Shown here: in pieces, positions 58,062 through 64,000 of the stretch
Numbering within the stretch: the first letter of the stretch is position 1
Layout: every line of letters starts with the position of its first letter
From: Rhizobium sp. NFR03
Lineage (GTDB): Bacteria; Pseudomonadota; Alphaproteobacteria; Rhizobiales; Rhizobiaceae
DNA: 64,000 nucleotides
Reading direction: 5' to 3'
Assembly: GCF_900111275.1 (NCBI RefSeq)
Contig: NZ_FOGR01000001.1
Span: 620,001-684,000 of the forward strand
Translations under genes and position numbers: made by a program
The notes under the pieces: generated by a model
What the model saw: only the letters and a program-made list of their open reading frames with translations
Told to the model about the DNA's origin: nothing
Database searches by the model: none

Positions 58062-59213
58062 ATGGCCCTTCACTTCACCCAGGACGAGTACGCCGCGCGC
58101 CTTGCCAGCCTCACGGCGAAGATGCGCGAGGACAAGCTCGACGCGCTGCTGCTTTTCGCGCAGGAGAGCATGTACTGGCTGACCGGCTACGACACCTTCG
58201 GCTACTGCTTCTTCCAGACGCTGGTGGTAAAATCCGATGGCTCCATGGTCCTGCTGACGCGGTCGGCCGATCTGCGTCAGGCGCGCCACACCTCCAATAT
58301 CGAGCGCATCCAGGTCTGGGTCGACAGGGTCAATGCCGACCCGACGATGGACCTCAAGAACCTGCTGAGCGAACTCGACCTCCTCGGCGCGCGTATCGGG
58401 ATCGAATACGACACGCACGGTATGACCGGCCGTATCGCCCGGCTGCTCGATCACCAGATGGCAAGCTTCGGACAGATCATCGACGCATCCATGCTGGTCG
58501 GACGGCTGCGGCTCATCAAGAGCCCCGCCGAAATCGCCCATGTCGAAAAGGCCGCAAGCCTGGCCGACGACGCGCTGGATGCAGCCCTGCCGCTGATCGG
58601 CCCCGGCGGCGACGAAGCGGCCATCCTCGCCGCCATGCAGGGCGCGGTTTTTGCAGGCGGCGGCGACTATCCCGCCAACGAGTTCATCATCGGGTCGGGC
58701 GCGGACGCCCTTCTCTGCCGCTACAAGGCCGGCCGCCGCAAGCTCGATGCGCAGGACCAGCTCACGCTTGAATGGGCCGGCGTCAGCGCCCACTACCACG
58801 CGGCCATGATGCGCACGATCGTCGTCGGCGAGGTGACCAACCGTCATCGCGAGCTTTACAGCGCCTGCCGCGAAACCATTCAGGCGATCGAGATGGTCCT
58901 TCGGCCGGGCAACACTTTCGGCACCGTTTTCGATGTCCATGCGAAGATCATGGACGAACGCGGCTTGGCCAAGCACCGGCTGAACGCCTGCGGCTACTCG
59001 CTCGGCGCCCGTTTCTCGCCCTCGTGGATGGAACAGCAGATGTTCCACGCAGGCAATCCGCAGGAGATCCTGCCCAATATGTCGCTTTTCGTGCACATGA
59101 TCATCATGGACAGCGACAGCGGTACGGCCATGACGCTCGGGCAGACCTACCTGACGACCGACGGTGCGCCACGGGCTCTGTCGCGCTACGGCCTCGATGT
59201 CATCGACCTGTGA
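58062..59213 (+). CDS. M24 family (Xaa-Pro aminopeptidase-like) protein
   Basis: 383 residues from ATG 58062, preceded by GGGAGG. The N-terminal creatinase-like domain is followed by the pita-bread fold. Of the usual five metal ligands (D, D, H, E, E), several are not in their canonical context: the segment LDAQDQLTLEWAGVSAHYHAAMMRTIVVG has E and H but no clear DxxG. It may therefore be a hydrolase acting on non-standard substrates or an inactive homologue. It follows pgeF by 1 base and so is co-translated. Confidence 0.88.
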   Translation: MALHFTQDEYAARLASLTAKMREDKLDALLLFAQESMYWLTGYDTFGYCFFQTLVVKSDGSMVLLTRSADLRQARHTSNIERIQVWVDRVNADPTMDLKNLLSELDLLGARIGIEYDTHGMTGRIARLLDHQMASFGQIIDASMLVGRLRLIKSPAEIAHVEKAASLADDALDAALPLIGPGGDEAAILAAMQGAVFAGGGDYPANEFIIGSGADALLCRYKAGRRKLDAQDQLTLEWAGVSAHYHAAMMRTIVVGEVTNRHRELYSACRETIQAIEMVLRPGNTFGTVFDVHAKIMDERGLAKHRLNACGYSLGARFSPSWMEQQMFHAGNPQEILPNMSLFVHMIIMDSDSGTAMTLGQTYLTTDGAPRALSRYGLDVIDL

Positions 59214-59472
59214 CGGGCGCCCGGCGATAGAGCGGGGACAGGCGCTCGCCAGCCCCAAAAAGGATAAGCCCGATCAAAACGGGTTCTTAGGATTATCGCG
59301 ATAGACTGGCCGCCTCGACGCTCAGCACCGAAGGGATAGGCCCTTCGGATGGCGTCACAGTGTGCCAGCGTATCGGCGTATATACTGCAGCTATCCTGAC
59401 GTTCGCCATGAGGCGTACCGGGTGCTGGAGACGGGCGACGTGCGCTGCATCTGTCCAGGACGGAGGTCGACC

Positions 59473-60459
59473 GTGCGCACCCTCTTCGCAACGACGACGA
59501 ACATCGCGCGCAGCCGCGCCGCAGCAACGCTCTTGGCCCTCCCTTTCCTTTTCGCGCTGTCGTCCTGCAACAGCATCGACGCGCTGACCCCGCCGGAGAA
59601 TGTCGGCGACGGCAGCTATCAGTCCTCGCCGGTCAATCAGGCCGACCTCGACACCATGTCGTCGCAGCAGCCGGTGGTGAACAGCGCGCCCGCCGGTGCG
59701 GTCGCCGTCCATGAAATGCGGGTCCAACGGTCGGCAAGCCTGTCCGATCCGAACTATACCGATCAGGCCGCACCGCGGGCGGACCAGCCCGACATCACCG
59801 GCACCGCCTATGCACGTGGCGACGAGAGCTACCGCAATCCTGCGGGCTCCTTCGAGGCGCAGGCTCAAGCGCTCTCCAGCAATCCGCCCCCGCAGGTCTC
59901 AGCGTCCGAAAGCGCGGTCGGCTTTCCTGCAAACGGCAACCAGGTCAGCGAGACCGAGGCCGCCGCACGCACGCGGAGCGCCGAGGCGCCGCGATCCGAG
60001 CCGGCAGAAACAGCGCAGAACGATGTACCCGCCGAAGCCGGCAGCGCACCGGAAGAGCAAGCCGCCATCGCCCCGGCCGCCAAGGCAGGCCCTGCCGGCA
60101 GCATCCGCTTTCTCCCCATCATGGGCGCTCCCGTCGAGGCTATCCGCCCCCTCTCCGAGCAACTGGGCTCCGAAGCCCGCTCGCATGGTCTCACCATCAA
60201 GACGGCGGCCGAACCCGGGAGCCAGCATATCCTCAAGGGCTATTTCTCGGCCTTCAAGGATGGTCGCAAGACCACGATCGTCTACGTCTGGGACGTGCTC
60301 GATCAGGCCGGCAACCGCCTGCACCGCATCCAGGGGCAGGACAGCGTCGAGACCAAGGGCGCCGATCTCTGGTCGGGCGTCCCCCCGCAGACGATGCGCG
60401 ACATAGCCACAAAGAGCGTCGGGCAGTACGTGACCTGGCGGGATGCCACGGCAGGTTGA
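59473..60459 (+). CDS. Exported lipoprotein of unknown function
   Basis: 328 residues from GTG 59473, preceded by GGAGG at 7 bases; the ORF upstream is not protein-like. A signal peptide ends in LFALSSC with lipidation at Cys32. Residues 33-220 are polar and low in complexity (Ala/Pro/Ser/Gln), like a flexible spacer. The C-terminal 110 residues are folded (RFLPIMGAPVEAIRPLSEQLGSEA, ILKGYFSAFKDGRKTTIVYVWDVLDQAGNRLHRIQGQD). I recall proteins of this kind in rhizobia without assigned function. Confidence 0.8.
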   Translation: MRTLFATTTNIARSRAAATLLALPFLFALSSCNSIDALTPPENVGDGSYQSSPVNQADLDTMSSQQPVVNSAPAGAVAVHEMRVQRSASLSDPNYTDQAAPRADQPDITGTAYARGDESYRNPAGSFEAQAQALSSNPPPQVSASESAVGFPANGNQVSETEAAARTRSAEAPRSEPAETAQNDVPAEAGSAPEEQAAIAPAAKAGPAGSIRFLPIMGAPVEAIRPLSEQLGSEARSHGLTIKTAAEPGSQHILKGYFSAFKDGRKTTIVYVWDVLDQAGNRLHRIQGQDSVETKGADLWSGVPPQTMRDIATKSVGQYVTWRDATAG

Positions 60460-60738
60460 GAATGGCCGATTGAGAATGAGCGCGCCCGTCTTTTCGAAGC
60501 CTCTAAAACGCCTTTTCCGGCACCGCCTTCGAAATCTTTTTCGGATAAACCCTCTCCATACCGGCGTTCCTCTTGCATTCGAGGATAAGGCCGCTATGAA
60601 GCGCCCATCGGCATCGACAGGGGCACGCTCCTTGAGACCGACGCGCATTGGGATGCGGGTTTACGGAATCTTGCGGATTACGGCAAACGGACCGTCCGGT
60701 TCGGGCCTATCCCGGACAGCACGACAGGCGGACCATCG

Positions 60739-61671
60739 ATGAAGGTTTTCGCGGGCAATTCGAACCGGCTCCTCGCCGAAGCGATCTGCAACTATCTCAA
60801 TCTTCCGCTCGGGCGGGCAACGGTCCGGCGTTTCGCCGATCAGGAAATCTTTGTCGAGATTCAGGAGAACGTGCGCGGCGAGGATGTCTTCCTCGTCCAG
60901 TCCACGTCCTTCCCGACGAACGATCATCTGATGGAACTGCTGATCATGATCGACGCCATGCGCCGCTCGTCGGCACGGCGCATCACGGCCGTCATCCCCT
61001 ATTTCGGCTATGCCCGTCAGGACCGCAAACCCGGCCCGCGCACACCGATCTCCGCAAAGCTCGTAGCGAACCTCATCACCGAAGCCGGTGCCGACCGCGT
61101 GCTGACGCTCGACCTGCATGCCGGCCAGATCCAGGGCTTTTTCGACATCCCCACGGATAATCTCTACTCCGTGCCGATCCTGACGCGCGACGTGAAAGAG
61201 CATTACGAGCTTAGCAACGTCATGGTCGTTTCGCCCGACGTCGGCGGCGTGGTGCGCGCCCGCGCGCTCGCCAAGCGCCTGGACTGTCAGCTCGCCATCG
61301 TCGACAAGCGCCGTGAACGCGCAGGTGAATCCGAAGTCATGAACGTCATCGGCGACGTCACCGGCAAGGATTGCCTGCTGATCGACGACATCGTCGATAG
61401 CGGCGGCACGCTCTGCAACGCGGCGGAAGCCCTGCTCAAGAACGGCGCAACCAGCGTCACGGCCTACATCACGCATGGCGTGCTCTCAGGCGGCGCCGTC
61501 GCGCGCGTCACCTCGTCCAAGCTGAAGGAGCTCGTCATCACCGACAGCATCCAGCCAACGACGGCCGTGCAGTCCGCGCACAATATTCGCGTGATTTCGA
61601 CCGCAAACCTGATCGGCGAGGCCATCAACCGCACCAGCCAGGAAGAATCCGTATCCAGCCTGTTCGACTGA
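60739..61671 (+). CDS. prs: Ribose-phosphate pyrophosphokinase
   Basis: 310 residues. Class I PRPP synthetase: [25 protein letters not shown] near the start, ATP/ribose-5-phosphate loops [12 protein letters not shown] and [19 protein letters not shown], and the PRPP-binding loop [20 protein letters not shown]. It makes PRPP for nucleotide, histidine, tryptophan and NAD synthesis. The leader of about 280 bases after the lipoprotein gene has no obvious structure. It converges with the small transporter gene at a gap of 27 bases, with a short GC-rich hairpin between them. Confidence 0.97.
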   Translation: MKVFAGNSNRLLAEAICNYLNLPLGRATVRRFADQEIFVEIQENVRGEDVFLVQSTSFPTNDHLMELLIMIDAMRRSSARRITAVIPYFGYARQDRKPGPRTPISAKLVANLITEAGADRVLTLDLHAGQIQGFFDIPTDNLYSVPILTRDVKEHYELSNVMVVSPDVGGVVRARALAKRLDCQLAIVDKRRERAGESEVMNVIGDVTGKDCLLIDDIVDSGGTLCNAAEALLKNGATSVTAYITHGVLSGGAVARVTSSKLKELVITDSIQPTTAVQSAHNIRVISTANLIGEAINRTSQEESVSSLFD

Positions 61672-61698
61672 CATCGCGCCCGGCTGCGGGCGTGTGCC

Positions 61699-62064
61699 TC
61701 AGCTGTTGATGACGATCATCCCGCCGATCAAGAGCACTGCGCCGATGGCGGTGCGCAAGGTCAGCGCTTCCCCAAGGAACACGCTGGCGAGCAGCGGCAC
61801 GAAGCAGAACGTCAGCGCCATGAACGAATAGGCGATCGTCAGCGGCACGCTCTTCAGCACGAAGATCCAGACCAGTGTTCCCACGCCATAGACCGCAAGC
61901 GCCGCGATCATCAGCGGATTGAGCAGAAGCGCAACGATGCCGGCCACGCCGAAGTCGCCCGTGGTGCGGCTCGACAGCTTGAACAATACCTGCCCCATTG
62001 CGATCATCAGTGGCGTTCCGATCAGGCCCAACCAGAGAGCCGGGTTGTCGTTTCCCCCGATCAT
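61699..62064 (-). CDS. Four-helix EamA/ArnE-like small transporter
   Basis: 121 residues with four membrane helices and the conserved end GEALTLRTAIGAVLLIGGMIVI of the EamA/SMR superfamily. The size fits ArnE/ArnF-type flippase subunits and small multidrug-resistance proteins. Its ATG overlaps the methyltransferase stop (ATGA), and a glycosyltransferase is first in the operon. That makes flipping of a lipid-linked sugar more likely than drug export. It usually would need a partner or a homodimer. Confidence 0.8.
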   Translation of the reverse strand: MIGGNDNPALWLGLIGTPLMIAMGQVLFKLSSRTTGDFGVAGIVALLLNPLMIAALAVYGVGTLVWIFVLKSVPLTIAYSFMALTFCFVPLLASVFLGEALTLRTAIGAVLLIGGMIVINS

Positions 62065-62798
62065 GCCGCAGCCGTCTCGTTGCGGCCAGCGACGTTCCCT
62101 GCCCTCTCGACCGTCTCGCAATAGAAGATGTCGCGGCCGATATCCTCGCAGACATGGATCGCGGGAACCGGGTGGAGGGCGCGCAGGAAGGAGTGCGTAT
62201 AGGGAAAGAAGTTGAAGTGCGGATTGAAGCTGTAGCGATACTCCCGCTCGCGCGGTACGACGATGATTAACCGGCGGCGCGCGATCCGGCGCAACTCGGA
62301 GATAGCCTTCCGATAGTCGAGCACATGCTCGATGACATGCGTGCAAATGACCGTATCGAATTCGCCATCCGCAAAAGGCAGATCCTCGATACGAGCAGCA
62401 ACATATTCGACACCCGGAAGACTTGCGGCATCGTCGACCACGAAATCGACGCCAGTCACGCGACTGAGGGCCGGCTGTGCTGCCTGAACATGTTTCAGGA
62501 GCGCGCCGGTCCCGCAGCCGACATCGCAGACGCTTTCACCTTCGATCGCGCCGGCGATACGACGGATGCAGGCGACCGAGTTATCGGTCCCCTCATGCAC
62601 GCGCGGGTGCTTGCGGTAGAGGTCCTCATATTCCGCTTCCGTCAAAAATGGCGCGCGGGCGCGAAAGCTGGCGAGATGGACGATGTGCTCGCCCCAGACC
62701 AGCTTGGCGGCCGCACGGAACAGACGAGAATCCCGCACCACCGGCGGCAGCAGGTCTTCCAGCACGAAGCGGATACGGTTGGTGGTCTCGCGGTTCAT
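62061..62798 (-). CDS. SAM-dependent methyltransferase, class I
   Basis: 245 residues. The SAM-binding GxGxG motif is CDVGCGTGALLKHV at 91-104, then VTGVDFVVDDAASLPGVEYV, IEDLPFADGEFDTVICTHVIEHVLDY, the usual UbiE/Methyltransf_11 pattern. Residues 195-230 include a Phe/Tyr/His-rich segment (FNPHFNFFPYTHSFLRALHP) that may bind a lipid or the acceptor sugar. GGAGG lies before the ATG, 17 bases after the glycosyltransferase stop, and the 3' end overlaps the small transporter. Methylation of a lipid-linked glycan is inferred from the neighbours. Confidence 0.88.
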   Translation of the reverse strand: MNRETTNRIRFVLEDLLPPVVRDSRLFRAAAKLVWGEHIVHLASFRARAPFLTEAEYEDLYRKHPRVHEGTDNSVACIRRIAGAIEGESVCDVGCGTGALLKHVQAAQPALSRVTGVDFVVDDAASLPGVEYVAARIEDLPFADGEFDTVICTHVIEHVLDYRKAISELRRIARRRLIIVVPREREYRYSFNPHFNFFPYTHSFLRALHPVPAIHVCEDIGRDIFYCETVERAGNVAGRNETAAA

Positions 62799-62814
62799 CG
62801 CCCGGCCTCCGGCA

Positions 62815-63834
62815 TCACGCAGCCGCACTCCGCGCATCGCCCGTTTCCTGCGGCATCGGCTTGGCCGAGACAGACATGCTTTCGGACAGGAAAGGGCTCG
62901 ACGGCAGGGCCATGTAGTGCAGCCGCAGCTGCTCTGCGCGAGCACGGGCAAGAGAGTCTAGGATCAGACCGGCGGTAAACATCATGAACGAAATCATCAT
63001 CAAGGCAACCGACAGTACCCAGGTCGGCATGCGCCGAACGAGACCTGTCTCGAAATATTCGACCAGGACAGGCGCCATGAAGACGAGGCTCGAAGCCATG
63101 AAGGCGGCGCTGATGGTGCCGAAGAAGGTGAAGGGCCGCGTCTCCTTCATCAGCATCGCAAACATCCAGAGGATCCGCCCGCCGTCCCGGAATGTGGAGA
63201 GCTTGGAATGCGATCCTTCCGGCCTCCGGCCGTAATCGAGCGGCATCTCGCAAACCGGGAGCTTCAGCCTCGAAGCATGCACGGACATCTCGGTCTCGAT
63301 TTCAAACCCGCCGGAAATGGCCGGAAAGCTCTTGGCAAAGCGCCGCGAGAACACACGGTATCCCGAAAAAATGTCGGTAAAATCATTGCCGAACAAAGTC
63401 CGGTAAAGCCGATTGAACAGCCGGTTGCCGAAGGCGTGCCCCTGCCGGCCCGCATCCGCCTTAACGCCCCTTCGCGTGCCCACCACCATGTCCGCGCGCT
63501 CGGAGATCATTGTGGCGATCAACGCCGGCGCGTCCGCCGCCGCGTAGGTGCCGTCGCCATCCGCCATCACGTAGACATCGGCATCGACGTCGGAGAACAT
63601 GCGGCGCACGACATGGCCCTTGCCCTGCCGCGTCTCCCGCGTGACGTGGGCACCCGCGAGCGCTGCGCGCAACGCCGTCTCATCGGTCGAATTGTTGTCG
63701 TAAACATGGATGCGCGCAAGGGGCAATGCCGTGCGGAACGCATGAACGACCGACACGATCGTCGCCGCTTCATTATAGCATGGAAGGAGTACGGCGATCC
63801 TGAGATCTGTCGGAAGCGTCTGCATCGATGTCAT
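62815..63834 (-). CDS. GT2 polyprenyl-phosphate glycosyltransferase
   Basis: 339 residues from ATG 63834; ATG 63825 and GTG 63849 are alternatives. The GT-A domain has AVLLPCYNEAATIVSVVHAF, DGDGTY at 92-97 (DXD-type motif) and QGKGHVVRRMF. Two C-terminal membrane helices (about 240-262 and 276-300) anchor it, as in DPM1/GtrB-type enzymes that load a sugar on a polyprenyl phosphate. It is the first gene of a three-gene operon with the methyltransferase and a flippase-like protein. The sugar and the final glycan are unknown. Confidence 0.9.
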   Translation of the reverse strand: MTSMQTLPTDLRIAVLLPCYNEAATIVSVVHAFRTALPLARIHVYDNNSTDETALRAALAGAHVTRETRQGKGHVVRRMFSDVDADVYVMADGDGTYAAADAPALIATMISERADMVVGTRRGVKADAGRQGHAFGNRLFNRLYRTLFGNDFTDIFSGYRVFSRRFAKSFPAISGGFEIETEMSVHASRLKLPVCEMPLDYGRRPEGSHSKLSTFRDGGRILWMFAMLMKETRPFTFFGTISAAFMASSLVFMAPVLVEYFETGLVRRMPTWVLSVALMMISFMMFTAGLILDSLARARAEQLRLHYMALPSSPFLSESMSVSAKPMPQETGDARSAAA

Positions 63835-63849
63835 CCGTGGCGATCGCAC

Positions 63850-64000
63850 GACAATGACCGGGAAATCTTAAGGTCTCGTTGAAGACGATACCCGGTCAAT
63901 GGTCGATGATCGAGCGCTCCGGTTACCCTTGTTCGACAAAGGTTTTTTCACCTTCGCCTTCTATGGTTCCTGCCAGCCGGACACCCCGGATGACGATTGC
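63850..64000. other. Window end, intergenic
   Basis: 151 bases upstream of the glycosyltransferase operon, expected to include its promoter. Nothing further can be assigned before the edge. Confidence 0.4.

Noticed and set aside
61674-61692. Terminator between prs and the small transporter
   Set aside because: The GC-rich stem is short and neither side has a T tract, so it does not meet the intrinsic-terminator pattern.

Overview
The window looks like chromosomal DNA from an alphaproteobacterium of the Rhizobiaceae (Rhizobium, Agrobacterium, Sinorhizobium or a close relative). This rests on GC-rich coding sequence and on gene order I know from that family: greA followed by the LPS-core genes lpsB and lpsE with lrp, then trxB, the LysR regulator lsrB/vtlR and a tandem pair of AbcR-type small RNAs. 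BA14K and DUF930 proteins and short palindromic intergenic repeats fit the same group. I could run no searches, so names rest on motifs, lengths and synteny.

Layout. Positions 1-3832 are the integrase-proximal end of an integrated element. Five overlapping cargo ORFs, including an exonuclease and a 55-residue protein just before the integrase, lead to a tyrosine recombinase that stops 2 bases before the 3' end of a tRNA-Ile2(CAU) gene. The rest appears to be core genome. 4.0-9.1 kb: small envelope and hypothetical proteins, YjbQ, DUF1428, a DUF930 protein and a GNAT. 9.4-17.5 kb: housekeeping genes on the minus strand (rpoD, GNAT, recQ, dnaG, YqeY). 17.8-31.8 kb: carA, MATE and Tet-type exporters, a PhoX phosphatase, a YpfJ-like zinc peptidase, a LuxR regulator, carB and a DUF4258/DUF2283 pair. 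31.9-37.3 kb: greA with a terminator-like leader hairpin, lpsB, and an opposing block of GT2, lpsE, lrp and an LPS-locus protein. 37.6-41.9 kb: trxB, lsrB, the two AbcR sRNAs, an ArsR regulator and an Old Yellow Enzyme. 41.9-48.7 kb: an MFS protein, aspartate aminotransferase, a pair of small membrane proteins, an EamA transporter, a cold-shock protein, BA14K, a metallo-hydrolase and an unlisted 58-residue membrane protein. 48.9-54.9 kb: a petP/petR-like regulator pair with a histidine kinase, PilZ, csaA, proC, YbjN and ubiK. 55.1-64 kb: lgt, a MidA-type methyltransferase, pgeF and an M24 peptidase in a tight run, then a lipoprotein, prs, and a glycosyltransferase/methyltransferase/small flippase-like operon.

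How it fits together. Most genes are housekeeping (transcription, replication, carbamoyl phosphate, proline, aspartate and PRPP metabolism) or cell-envelope genes (LPS core, lipoprotein maturation, exporters). The most informative non-coding features are the two AbcR genes, each with a TTG-N17-CATA promoter and a U-tract terminator, the greA leader hairpin, two copies in opposite orientation of one palindromic repeat, and a separate near-perfect 54-base palindrome. I saw no CRISPR array, restriction system, rRNA operon or insertion sequence, and no clear multi-gene novel system. The best candidates for undescribed biology are the element's cargo operon, the DUF4258/DUF2283 pair behind carB, and several short membrane proteins.
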